A stretch of 64,000 nt of DNA from Streptomyces bambusae. Its GTDB lineage: Bacteria > Actinomycetota > Actinomycetes > Streptomycetales > Streptomycetaceae. Numbering within the stretch: the first letter of the stretch is position 1; each line of letters begins with the position of its first letter. The notes under the pieces were generated by a model that saw nothing but the letters and a program-made list of their open reading frames with translations, was not told where the DNA came from and did not search any database. The position numbers and the translations under genes were made by a program. Where the stretch lies: NCBI RefSeq assembly GCF_020532645.1, contig NZ_JAJAUZ010000005.1:1-64000 (forward strand), in the 5' to 3' direction. Positions 56,698-64,000 of this stretch are shown in pieces.

Positions 56698-59625
56698 TCA
56701 GCGGAGCCAGGTGCGCAGGCGGGCTGCCAGGTCGGCGGCGTCCACGGGTTTGGTGACGTGGTCGTCGGCGCCGGCGGCCAGGGCCTTGTCCCGGTCCCCG
56801 GGCATCGCCTGGGCGGTGACGACCACGATCGGCACGTGTGCGTGGGCGGGCATGCGGCGGATGGCCTCGGTGGTGGCGTAGCCGTCCATGCCGGCCATCA
56901 TCACGTCCATGAGGACCAGGTCGACCTCCCCGTGCGCGGCGAGCACCTCCAGACCGGACCGGCCGTCCTCGGCGCGCAGGACCCGCACCCCTTCGGCGCG
57001 GAGGATCTCGGTGAGGGCGAACACGTTGCGCGGGTCGTCGTCGACGACGAGCACGGTGCGGCCCGCCAGGCCGGCCGCGGGGCCGTCGGCCGGGTCGGCC
57101 GCAGGGGTACCGGACCCGGTGGCCGCCCCGGCCGGGTGCGCGGCCGGGGTGGCAGGGCCGGCGCGGCGCACCGGGAGGTAGAGGGTGAACACGCTGCCCT
57201 CGCCGGGCACCGATTCGGTGCCGATCTCCCCGCCGAGCAGGCCGGCGACCTCGCGGCTGATGGACAGGCCCAGGCCGGTGCCGCCGTAGTGGCGGCTGGT
57301 GGAGCCCTCGCCCTGCTGGAAGGCGGCGAACACGGAGTCCAGCCGGTCCGCGGCGATCCCGATGCCGGTGTCGGAGACCCGGAAGGCGAGCACCCCGCCG
57401 GTGTCGTCGAGTCCGGTGGGGACCTCCTCGGGGCCGGCCCGCTCCACCCGGAGTTCCACGTGGCCCTGTTCGGTGAACTTGAGGGCGTTGGCGATGAGGT
57501 TGCGCAGCACCTGCCGGAGCCGCGCCTGGTCGGTGTGCAGTTCCTCGGGCAGCCCCGGGCCGGTGTGGATGCGGAATTCGAGGGCGCGGGCGGCCGCCAC
57601 GGGCTGGAAGGTGGCGTCGCAGTACTCGACGAGCTGGCGCAGCGGGAAGGGGGCGACCTCGACGTCCATCTTGCCGGCCTCCACCTTGGACAGGTCGAGG
57701 ATGTCGTTGATCAGCTGGAGCAGGTCGGAACCGGCGGAGTGGATGACCTCGGCGTAGTCCACCTGCTTCTCGGTGAGGTTTCCGTCGGGGTTCTGGGCGA
57801 GCAGCTGGGCGAGGATCAGCAGGCTGTTGAGCGGGGTGCGAAGTTCGTGGCTCATGTTGGCCAGGAACTCGGACTTGTAGAGCGAGGTGCGGGACAACTG
57901 CTGGGCGCGGACCTCGAGTTCCCGGCGGGCCTGCTCGATCTCCAGGTTCTTGCGCTCGATGTCGCGGTTGCGGTCGGCGAGCTGGGCGGCCTTCTCCTCC
58001 AGTTCGGCGTTGGACCGCTGGAGTTCGCCCTGCCGGGCCTGGAGCTCGCCGGAGCGGGCGCTGAGTTCGGCGGTCAGGTCCTGGGAGCGTTCGAGGAGTT
58101 CGTCGGTGCGGGCGCTGGCGATCAGCGCGCTGACGCTGAGCCCGATGGTCTCGACGACCTGGTCGAGGAAGTCGCGGTGGATGGTGGTGAACGGGGTGAG
58201 GGAGGCGAGTTCGAGGACGCCGAGGACCTGGTCCTCGACCACGATCGGCAGCACGACGAGGGCGGCGGGTTCGGCGCGGCCGGCTCCGGAGGCGATGGTC
58301 GCGTAGCCGGGCGGCAGCCGGTCCACGGACAGGACGCGGCGGGTGCCGGCGCACTGCCCCACCAGGGACTGGCCGAAGCGGAAGCTGCGGGGCGGTTCGG
58401 TGGGGTCGTCGGGTGACCCGTACGCGGCCCGCAGGACCAGGTACGGGCCCCGGTCGTCGGTCTCGGCGAGGAAGAAGGCCCCGTACTGGGCGCCGGCGAG
58501 CGGGGACACCTCGTTGGTGATCAGCTGGGCGAGGGCGGTGAGGTCGCGGGTGCCCTGGAGGAGGCCGGAGATCCGGGCGAGGTTGGTCTTGAGCCAGTTC
58601 TGCTCCTCGTTGGCGCGGGTGGTCAGGCGCAGCGACTCGACCATCGCGTTGATGTTGTCCTTGAGTTCGCCGACCTCGCCGGGGGCCTCGACGGTGATGG
58701 AGCGGGTCAGGTCGCCCTCGGCGACGGCGCTGGTCACGGCGGCGATGGCGCGGACCTGCCGGGTGAGGTTGCCGGCGAGCCCGTTGACGTTCTCGGTGAG
58801 CCGCTTCCAGGTGCCGGAGACGCCTTCCACCTCGGCCTGGCCGCCGAGTTTGCCCTCCGTGCCGACCTCGCGGGCGACCCGGGTGACCTCGGCGGCGAAC
58901 GAGGAGAGCTGGTCGACCATGGTGTTGATGGTGGTCTTGAGTTCGAGGATCTCGCCGCGGGCGGAGACGTCGATCCTGCGGGTGAGGTCACCGCCGGCCA
59001 CGGCCGTGGTGACCTGGGCGATGTTGCGGACCTGGTTGGTGAGGTTGTCGGCCATCGAGTTGACGTTGTCGGTGAGGTCCTTCCAGGTGCCGGAGACGCC
59101 CTGGACGGTGGCCTGGCCGCCGAGTTTGCCCTCGGTGCCGACCTCGCGGGCGACCCGGGTGACCTCCTCGGCGAACGAGGACAGCCGGTCGACCATCGTG
59201 TTGATGGTCTCCTTCAGTTCCAGGATCTCGCCGCTGGCCTCGACCCGGATCTTGCGGGTGAGGTCGCCGTTGGCGACGGCGGTGGCGACCTGGGCGATGG
59301 AGCGGACCTGCGAGGTCAGGTTGTCGGCCATGGTGTTGACGCCGGTGGCGAGCTCCTGCCAGATGCCGCTGACCCGGTGGACCCGGGCGTGGCCGCCGAG
59401 CAGTCCCTGGCCGCCGACCTCCCGGGCCACCCGGGTGACCTCGGAGGTGACGAGGGAGAGCTGTTCGACCATGCCGTTGTAGACGGTGCCGATCTCGCCG
59501 AGCAGGCCGCCCTGGCCCTCCGGGAGCCGGATCGTGAAGTCTCCGTCGCGCACGGCCGTGAGCCCGTCCAGCAGCCTGCGCAGTGCCTCGTCGTTCAGGT
59601 CGGGCTTGCGCCCCGGTCCGTCCAT
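56698..59625 (-). CDS. Soluble hybrid histidine kinase with HAMP repeats, GAF, HisKA, HATPase and receiver
   Basis: The ATG at 59625 has GGAGG 6 nt upstream; 975 residues, without transmembrane helices. Residues about 10-340 are a HAMP array with a 92-residue period ([18 protein letters not shown], then GDLTRRI). GAF is at 345-510, a coiled coil at 510-580, HisKA at 582-650 with His in [11 protein letters not shown], HATPase at 690-805 ([35 protein letters not shown]) and a receiver at 855-975 ([26 protein letters not shown]). Group III fungal Nik1-type kinases and OsaA of S. coelicolor have this plan and act in osmotic stress. A separate response regulator is not seen. Confidence 0.94.
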   Translation of the reverse strand: MDGPGRKPDLNDEALRRLLDGLTAVRDGDFTIRLPEGQGGLLGEIGTVYNGMVEQLSLVTSEVTRVAREVGGQGLLGGHARVHRVSGIWQELATGVNTMADNLTSQVRSIAQVATAVANGDLTRKIRVEASGEILELKETINTMVDRLSSFAEEVTRVAREVGTEGKLGGQATVQGVSGTWKDLTDNVNSMADNLTNQVRNIAQVTTAVAGGDLTRRIDVSARGEILELKTTINTMVDQLSSFAAEVTRVAREVGTEGKLGGQAEVEGVSGTWKRLTENVNGLAGNLTRQVRAIAAVTSAVAEGDLTRSITVEAPGEVGELKDNINAMVESLRLTTRANEEQNWLKTNLARISGLLQGTRDLTALAQLITNEVSPLAGAQYGAFFLAETDDRGPYLVLRAAYGSPDDPTEPPRSFRFGQSLVGQCAGTRRVLSVDRLPPGYATIASGAGRAEPAALVVLPIVVEDQVLGVLELASLTPFTTIHRDFLDQVVETIGLSVSALIASARTDELLERSQDLTAELSARSGELQARQGELQRSNAELEEKAAQLADRNRDIERKNLEIEQARRELEVRAQQLSRTSLYKSEFLANMSHELRTPLNSLLILAQLLAQNPDGNLTEKQVDYAEVIHSAGSDLLQLINDILDLSKVEAGKMDVEVAPFPLRQLVEYCDATFQPVAAARALEFRIHTGPGLPEELHTDQARLRQVLRNLIANALKFTEQGHVELRVERAGPEEVPTGLDDTGGVLAFRVSDTGIGIAADRLDSVFAAFQQGEGSTSRHYGGTGLGLSISREVAGLLGGEIGTESVPGEGSVFTLYLPVRRAGPATPAAHPAGAATGSGTPAADPADGPAAGLAGRTVLVVDDDPRNVFALTEILRAEGVRVLRAEDGRSGLEVLAAHGEVDLVLMDVMMAGMDGYATTEAIRRMPAHAHVPIVVVTAQAMPGDRDKALAAGADDHVTKPVDAADLAARLRTWLR
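58700..59620 (-). repeat. Coding repeat of about 276 bp in the HAMP array
   Basis: The string CCAGGTGCCGGAGACGCC occurs at 58807 and 59083, exactly 276 nt apart, and the surrounding blocks are nearly identical. The full array extends to the N-terminus in more divergent copies, making four 92-residue units. Confidence 0.8.
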
Positions 59626-59724
59626 GCCGGTCCTCCGCCTCCACTCTGGCACGGGGCCGGTCCCCGGACATCCCGGCCCCGCGTCCCGTTCACCCGGCGT
59701 GCCCGGCCGGCTCCGGTCCGCACT

Positions 59725-59750
59725 GCTTGGACCCTCTCGGAAGCGGGTAT
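59725..59750 (+). promoter_or_regulatory. Sigma-B-type promoter of the sigma factor gene
   Basis: GCTT at 59725-59728 and GGGTAT at 59745-59750 with 16 nt between match the published Streptomyces sigma-B consensus GNNT-N14-16-GGGTA(C/T). This implies that the sigma factor transcribes its own gene. Confidence 0.65.
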
Positions 59751-59779
59751 TCCATTTGGGGGATCTCCTAAGAGGGTCC
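59729..59779 (+). repeat. 9-bp inverted repeat flanking promoter and ribosome binding site
   Basis: GGACCCTCT (59729-59737) and AGAGGGTCC (59771-59779) are perfect complements. The left arm sits between -35 and -10 and the right arm covers the ribosome binding site and ends 1 nt before the ATG. Confidence 0.75.
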
Positions 59780-59780
59780 G

Positions 59781-60692
59781 ATGACCAGACACCCGAGCAG
59801 CACCCAGGAATCCGTCCGTACCGGCACGGTCCGCGCAGGCGGCGGCCGCCCCGCCGCGCCACCGGCCCTGGCCGGCCTCCCCGAGATCGCCGACCCGCTC
59901 GCCCTGAGCACGGCCGACGCGCGCGCGCTGTCCCCGGCGCTGTTCCGGCGGCTGCGGATGCTGGACGAGGGCACCGCGGAGTACTCGTACGTACGGAACA
60001 CGCTCGTCGAGATGAACCTGAGCCTGGTGAAGTACGCGGCGGCCCGGTTCCGGCGGACCAGCGAGCCGCTGGAAGACCTCATCCAGGTCGGCACGGTCGG
60101 TCTGATCAAGGCGATCAACCGGTTCGACCCGGACCGCGGGTGCGAGTTCACGTCCTTCGCGCTGCCCACCGTCCTGGGCGAGATCAAGCGGCACTTCCGC
60201 GACGCGACCTGGGCGGTACGGGTGCCCCGGCGGCTCCAGGAGCTGCGCATCGACCTGGCGAAGGCGGGCGACGCCCTGGAGCAGGAGCTGGGCCGGCCGG
60301 CGACCGTGCCGGAGCTGGCCGAGCGGCTGCACGTGACGCCCGACGAGGTCGACGAGGGGCGGCTCGCGGCGAACGGCTTCGCCGGGCACTCCCTGGATCT
60401 GCCGCCGGGCGAGGAGGCGGAGGGCGGCGGGCTGCCGGACCGGTGGCTGGGGTCCGAGGACACCGGCTTCGAACGGGTCGAGGACCTCGAATCCCTCAAA
60501 CCGCTGCTGACGGAGCTGAGCGAGCGCGACCGGACGATCCTGTCGCTGCGGTTCGGCGCCGAGCTGACGCAGGCGGAGATCGGCGCCCGGCTGGGCATCT
60601 CCCAGATGCACGTGTCGCGGCTGCTGGCCCGCATCCTGGGACAGCTGCGCACGGGTCTGACCGGGCCCGGGGCGCACGTCCGGACGGGCTGA
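59781..60692 (+). CDS. Sigma-B/SigF-type stress sigma factor
   Basis: From ATG 59781 there are 303 residues. Regions are in the order of the SigB/SigF/SigG group: region 2 at about 70-140 (EPLEDLIQVGTVGLIKAINRFD, FTSFALPTVLGEIKRHFRD), region 3 with VRVPRRLQELRIDL, and region 4 at about 235-290 (LSERDRTILSLRFGAELTQAEIGARLGISQMHVSRLLARI). Streptomyces has several SigB paralogues for osmotic, oxidative and developmental stress; which one this is cannot be told. Anti-sigma and anti-anti-sigma genes face it head-on from the right. Confidence 0.95.
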   Translation: MTRHPSSTQESVRTGTVRAGGGRPAAPPALAGLPEIADPLALSTADARALSPALFRRLRMLDEGTAEYSYVRNTLVEMNLSLVKYAAARFRRTSEPLEDLIQVGTVGLIKAINRFDPDRGCEFTSFALPTVLGEIKRHFRDATWAVRVPRRLQELRIDLAKAGDALEQELGRPATVPELAERLHVTPDEVDEGRLAANGFAGHSLDLPPGEEAEGGGLPDRWLGSEDTGFERVEDLESLKPLLTELSERDRTILSLRFGAELTQAEIGARLGISQMHVSRLLARILGQLRTGLTGPGAHVRTG

Positions 60693-60695
60693 ACC

Positions 60696-60711
60696 GACGG
60701 CCGCGGCCGTC
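60696..60711. terminator. Palindrome between sigma factor and anti-sigma genes
   Basis: GACGGCCGCGGCCGTC is a perfect 16-bp palindrome in the 17-nt gap between convergent stops. With no loop bases it is a weak hairpin but may terminate both transcripts. Confidence 0.4.
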
Positions 60712-61216
60712 AGCCGCCGGTGGCCGGAGACGGGTCCGGCACTGGAGCGGCGACCTCCATCCAGACGGACTTGCCGGTCCCCCTGGGGGTGACGCCCCAG
60801 GCGCGGGCCAGCCGGTTCAGCACCATCAGACCGTGTCCGCCGGGCCGGCCCGGGGGGCCCGGCGGACGCTCCACCGGGAGGTCCGGGCTGGCGTCGCTCA
60901 CCTCGATGCGCAGGTCGCCCGAGGCTCCCGGCCGCCGGGGGTCGGCCGGGGCCAGGGTGATCGCGAGTTCGGTGGGACCGCCGCCGTGCAGGCTGGCGTT
61001 GGTCACGGCCTCGGAGACCAGCAGCAGCACGTCCTCGACGGCGGCCGCGCAGTCCTCGTCGGCGGGCCCGCCGGGCTCCCCGCAGCCGGGCCAGCCCCAG
61101 TCGGCGAGCGCCGCCCGGCAGAAGTCCCGGCACCGGCCGGTCTGCCCGGAGCGGCCGTACAGGCCGAGCCGCCGGGTCTGGCCGGCGGACCGCAGGGCAT
61201 CGGTCACCGCGGGCAC
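60710..61216 (-). CDS. HATPase-domain anti-sigma factor (RsbW-like)
   Basis: The 168-residue protein has a GHKL ATPase core with VEDVLLLVSEAVTNASLHGGG (N-box, about 62-82), EVSDASPDLPV and GGHGLMVLNRLARAWGV. Serine-kinase anti-sigma factors of this class hold a SigB-type factor inactive and phosphorylate the STAS antagonist. It lies 19 nt downstream of the STAS gene in the same operon and faces the sigma factor gene. The N-terminus has three Cys (GRCRDFCRA, GCGE), unusual for RsbW, possibly redox-sensitive. The start GTG 61216 could also be GTG 61207. Confidence 0.9.
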   Translation of the reverse strand: MPAVTDALRSAGQTRRLGLYGRSGQTGRCRDFCRAALADWGWPGCGEPGGPADEDCAAAVEDVLLLVSEAVTNASLHGGGPTELAITLAPADPRRPGASGDLRIEVSDASPDLPVERPPGPPGRPGGHGLMVLNRLARAWGVTPRGTGKSVWMEVAAPVPDPSPATGG

Positions 61217-61235
61217 CGCCGCTCGGGCCGGGGGC

Positions 61236-61631
61236 TCACGGCTCCTCCCCCGCCAGGCCGGGCGGCAGCTCCGGGTGGACCGTGAAGAGGTCCCGGGCGC
61301 CCGTGACGGCGAAGATGCGGTCCACCGGGGGCCGCAGCGCGGCGAGTTCCACCCGGCCGCCGGCCTCCAGCGCGGCCGCCCGGGCCTTCAGCAGGATGTT
61401 CAGGCCGGTGGAGTCGCAGAACGCCAGCCGCGCGCAGTCGACGACGATCCGCGGGGTGCCGTCGGAGAGGGCGTCCGCGAGGGCCGTACGGAGCGGCTGC
61501 GCGGTGTCCTGGTCCAGTTCGCCGGCGAGGACGACGACCGCCGCGGCCGGCCCCCGGCGCAGGACGGCGCTGAAGCCCCTGCCGGCACCGGGCTCCGGTC
61601 CGGTGCGGCCGCCGGCATCGACTGGTGCCAT
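61236..61631 (-). CDS. STAS-domain anti-anti-sigma factor (RsbV-like)
   Basis: The 131-residue protein has a STAS fold: VVVLAGELDQDTAQPLRTAL, IVVDCARLAFCDSTGLNILL (with Ser of the DSTG motif near residue 74, the usual phosphorylation site) and a final ARDLFTVHP. When dephosphorylated by a PP2C enzyme it would bind the HATPase protein and free the sigma factor. GGAG precedes the ATG by 6 nt. It is the first gene of a two-gene operon. Confidence 0.93.
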   Translation of the reverse strand: MAPVDAGGRTGPEPGAGRGFSAVLRRGPAAAVVVLAGELDQDTAQPLRTALADALSDGTPRIVVDCARLAFCDSTGLNILLKARAAALEAGGRVELAALRPPVDRIFAVTGARDLFTVHPELPPGLAGEEP

Positions 61632-61729
61632 CCGCGACTCCGGCTTCTGCTCCGGGGCAGGTCGTTCCGACCGCTCTCACCGGCGACGATACGCCGCCCG
61701 GCACGACGACGCGCGCGGTGACGACCCTC

Positions 61730-62536
61730 CTAGCGGGAGCGGCGCGGCTTGCCCTGGCGGGTGCCCTTGGCGCCGCCGGCGCCCGAGCCGCCGCGGCCCT
61801 TGCCGCCGGAGGTCCTGCCGCCGGCCGGCTTGCCGCCCGAGCGGGCCGGAGTACGGGCCCCGGCCTTCGCGGCGGGCTTGCGGGCGTCCTTCGCCTTCTT
61901 CTCCTGGTCGGCGGGCTGGGCCCGCCGGCCGCGGGAGCTGTTGACGGTCCGGCCGCGGACGATGCCGATGAACTCCTCCACCAGGTCGGTGGTCTCGTCC
62001 TCCAGCCAGGACAGCGCCACCCGCGACTCGGGCGTGCCGGTCACCGGCCGGTACGTGAGGTCCTTGCGGTGGTGCAGGCGGGCCAGCGACTGCGGCACGA
62101 CCAGCAGGCCCACGTTGGCCGCGACCAGCTCGATCGCGTCCGCGGTGGTCGCGGGCCGCTCGAACGCGGGGCGGCCGGGCGGCTGCTCCCAGTCCAGGGT
62201 GTCGTCCAGCGGGTGGAAGAAGACCTCGTCGGCGAGTTCCTCCACGGCGACCTCCTCGACCGCCGCCACGACGTGGTCCTTCGGGACCACGACCACGGTG
62301 GTCTCGGTGTAGAGCGGGATCGCGCTGAGACCGTCGCGGTCCATGGGGAGCCGCAGCAGACCCGCGTCGGCGCCGCGGTCGCGGAGCAGTGCGGGGCCGT
62401 CCGCCGGATCCACCGGCACGAGGGTCAGGGGCACGTCGGGGAGGCGCTCGTTCCAGACCCGGACCCACTTGGTGGGCGTCACGCCGGGGACGTACGCGAG
62501 CCGGAACGACGACGGGGTTTCTGCAGGGCCTGTCAC
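61730..62536 (-). CDS. LysR-type substrate-binding domain without DNA-binding domain, with histone-like tail
   Basis: The GTG at 62536 opens 268 residues. Residues about 10-190 match the periplasmic-binding-like ligand domain of LysR regulators (LTLVPVDPADGPALLRDRGADAGLLRLP, TTVVVVPKDHVVA, IELVAANVGLLVVPQSLARLHH). No N-terminal helix-turn-helix is present and none is encoded just upstream. The last 75 residues are Lys/Arg/Ala/Gly-rich (QEKKAKDARKPAAKAGARTP and GGKGRGGSGAGGAKGTRQGK), like bacterial histone H1-type tails, and may bind DNA without sequence preference. Divergent from the DUF5997 gene. Confidence 0.88.
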   Translation of the reverse strand: MTGPAETPSSFRLAYVPGVTPTKWVRVWNERLPDVPLTLVPVDPADGPALLRDRGADAGLLRLPMDRDGLSAIPLYTETTVVVVPKDHVVAAVEEVAVEELADEVFFHPLDDTLDWEQPPGRPAFERPATTADAIELVAANVGLLVVPQSLARLHHRKDLTYRPVTGTPESRVALSWLEDETTDLVEEFIGIVRGRTVNSSRGRRAQPADQEKKAKDARKPAAKAGARTPARSGGKPAGGRTSGGKGRGGSGAGGAKGTRQGKPRRSR

Positions 62537-62594
62537 CCGCCCAGGTTACCGGGCGTGGTCAGAGGTCGTGCACATGCTCGATACCCTTGACGGT

Positions 62595-63005
62595 ATGAAG
62601 TCGCACCAGACCTCCCAGACGATGAAGCCCGCGACCGCGGCGAAGAAGCTGGGTGTGTACCTCGAAGCCACCCCTGCCGAGTTCCGGGAGGGCACCGTCT
62701 CCCGCAGTGAGCTCAACGCCCTCCAGGCCGAGCCGCCGCAGTGGCTCACCGACCTCCGGCGCACCGGCCCGCACCCGCGGCCCGTGGTGGCGGCGAGGCT
62801 CGGCGTCTCCATCGCCGGCCTGGCCCGCGGCGGGGTGACCGAGGCGCTCACCACCGACGAGATCGAGGCGCTGAAGCAGGACATGCCCGAGTGGCTGCAG
62901 AAGGAGCGCGCCACCCAGGCCGAGGTCCGCAAGGAGTCGGCGCGGATCAAGGAGCGGAACGCGGTGCGTGCCGCGAAGACCGCCGCCCGCGGGCCGCAGG
63001 CCTGA
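62595..63005 (+). CDS. DUF5997-family protein
   Basis: The ATG at 62595 starts the conserved block TMKPATAAKKLGVYLEATPAEF; 136 residues (ATG 62574 is an in-frame alternative with GAGG upstream). It continues with SRSELNALQAEPPQWLTDLRRTGPHPR and ends in a basic helix (EVRKESARIKERNAVRAAKTAARG). It matches the actinobacterial DUF5997 family, of unknown role. The N-terminal AAKKLGVYLEATP looks like a small helix-turn-helix. It is divergent from the LysR-domain protein, a pairing that I believe is conserved. Confidence 0.85.
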   Translation: MKSHQTSQTMKPATAAKKLGVYLEATPAEFREGTVSRSELNALQAEPPQWLTDLRRTGPHPRPVVAARLGVSIAGLARGGVTEALTTDEIEALKQDMPEWLQKERATQAEVRKESARIKERNAVRAAKTAARGPQA

Positions 63006-63119
63006 CCTTCCCGTCGTGGTTCCGCGGCGCACCCTTGCGCGCGTGCTCACCGCCGATTCAAGGTGGAAGGCAGTAATCCGGACACTGTCCGGGGGAGCCG
63101 GGCGAGGGGGCGGGTCTGC

Positions 63120-63995
63120 ATGGCAGTCGCTGGGACATGGCGGTTCACCGACGACCGGGGCGTGACGGCGGCGGGCCGCCGCCCGTTACGGGTGGCGGCC
63201 TACGTACGGGCCGGGGCCGCGCTGGCGGACCTGGGCGTACGGCCGGTCGCGGTGTACGGGTCGGGGCACGACGGAGCCGGGCTGGACCCGGCCAAGGCGG
63301 GCGGGCTGGCCGCCGGGACCGCGTACGCGGGGGCCGGGCCGGCGCTGGACGAGCGGGCGCTGCGGGACGCGGCGCCCGATCTGATCGTGGACGTCACCTA
63401 CGACGGTGAACGGGCGTACGCCCTGCCGGACGGGGTGGGCGAACGGCTGGACGTACCGGTGGTGGCGCTGTCCGTGGCCGGTGACCGGCCGCTGGACGGG
63501 ATCCTCGAACGGTTCGCGGGGCTGGCAGCGGCGCTGGGCGCGCCGGCGCCGGCGGCGGGTACGGAGCTGGCGGCGGCGGAGGAGGCCGTACGGGTGGCGG
63601 CCGGCGGGGCCGGGCCGCTGCGGGTGCTGGCGCTGTCGGCGGCCGGGGGCGACCGGGTGCACCTGGCGCGGCCGGCCACCTGGCCGGATCTGCGGCGGCT
63701 GGCCGGGCTGGGCGTGCGGCTGGTCGGACCGGAGGCGGGGACCGGGATCAACTGGGCGACCGGCGGATGGGCGGATACCGTCGCCCTGGACGCCGATCTG
63801 GTGCTTGCCGACTGCCGGGGCAGCGCTGCACAGCCGCATGATCTTGCGGGGGTGGCCGGATGGCGGAGCCTTGCCGGGCGGGCCGTCGTCGAGGCGTGGA
63901 ATCCTGAGATCCCGTGCAGCGCGGTGGCCTGTGCGGAGTTCTTCGTACGGGTGGCCGAGGCGGTGGAACTGCTCGGGGCCAAACGGGCCGGCTGA
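63120..63995 (+). CDS. FepB-like (iron-siderophore type) substrate-binding protein, no signal peptide, TTA codon
   Basis: The ATG at 63120 opens 291 residues that match the two-lobed PBP fold of the helical-backbone FepB/BtuF class: VAAYVRAGAALADLGVRPVAVYGS, AAPDLIVDVTY, VPVVALSVAGDRPLDGILERFAGLA and VALDADLVLADCRG. No signal peptide or lipobox is present, unlike classical siderophore-binding lipoproteins, so it may act in the cytosol or be exported with a partner. Codon 23 (63186-63188) is TTA, pointing to bldA control. No permease or ATPase is seen before the window end. Confidence 0.82.
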   Translation: MAVAGTWRFTDDRGVTAAGRRPLRVAAYVRAGAALADLGVRPVAVYGSGHDGAGLDPAKAGGLAAGTAYAGAGPALDERALRDAAPDLIVDVTYDGERAYALPDGVGERLDVPVVALSVAGDRPLDGILERFAGLAAALGAPAPAAGTELAAAEEAVRVAAGGAGPLRVLALSAAGGDRVHLARPATWPDLRRLAGLGVRLVGPEAGTGINWATGGWADTVALDADLVLADCRGSAAQPHDLAGVAGWRSLAGRAVVEAWNPEIPCSAVACAEFFVRVAEAVELLGAKRAG

Positions 63996-64000
63996 GCGGC

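Noticed and set aside
62581-62586. Second sigma-B promoter (GGGTAT on the minus strand) before the LysR-domain gene
   Set aside because: No GNNT box is found 14-16 nt upstream.

Overview
The window is typical actinomycete chromosome: very GC-rich, with strong third-position G/C bias, GGAGG-type ribosome binding sites, many GTG/TTG starts and many 1-4 nt gene overlaps. A short chaplin, a MelC1/MelC2 tyrosinase pair, a mycothiol-dependent formaldehyde dehydrogenase, roadblock (conservon-type) genes, a sigma-B-like stress module and rare TTA (bldA) codons point to Streptomyces or a close relative. I see no insertion sequence, prophage, CRISPR array, rRNA or tRNA, and no PKS/NRPS core. Starts were re-chosen from ribosome binding sites, so many differ from the longest open frame.

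Layout. 1-5063: end of an unknown gene, PAP2-like membrane protein, lipoprotein, ArsR-type regulator, secreted S8 protease with a P-domain. 5088-13339: SAP-domain protein, PaaI thioesterase, DUF6158, an ECF sigma factor fused to an extracellular CAP domain, a roadblock operon (three roadblock proteins plus a DUF4388-like protein, no GTPase), a wall-anchored surface protein and a quinone-reductase-like MDR enzyme. 13593-22968: a secreted protein of five exact 37-residue repeats, FhuF-like Fe-S protein, TolB-like and metallophosphatase pair, TetR/saccharopine-dehydrogenase-like divergent pair, F420-type/hemerythrin fusion, VOC, GNAT and STAS proteins. 23119-30293: sirtuin, SIS protein, two esterases, small secreted protein, chaplin, melC operon.

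30416-40120 looks catabolic: a translationally coupled quinone reductase/acyl-CoA dehydrogenase/acyl-CoA dehydrogenase operon, a 2,4-dienoyl-CoA-reductase-like SDR and an enoyl-CoA hydratase, with two TetR-like palindromes in front of the operons. It is followed by a PIG-L deacetylase, MBL hydrolase, S33 hydrolase and S-(hydroxymethyl)mycothiol dehydrogenase. 40213-45201: Ser/Thr kinase, then convergent Tat-exported GH109 and secreted PNGase A genes.

45404-61631 is a partner-switching and stress-signalling island. It has four multi-domain SpoIIE/PP2C phosphatases (one also carrying its own HATPase domain), a stand-alone HATPase, a soluble HAMP-repeat hybrid kinase, a sigma-B-type factor with a sigma-B-like promoter, and a STAS/HATPase pair convergent to it. 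The inferred logic is sensor phosphatases dephosphorylating STAS antagonists, which pull RsbW-like kinases off the sigma factor. An odd voltage-gated channel sits inside this block. The window ends with a LysR-substrate-domain protein that has no helix-turn-helix but a histone-like tail, its DUF5997 partner, and a substrate-binding protein gene carrying a TTA codon.
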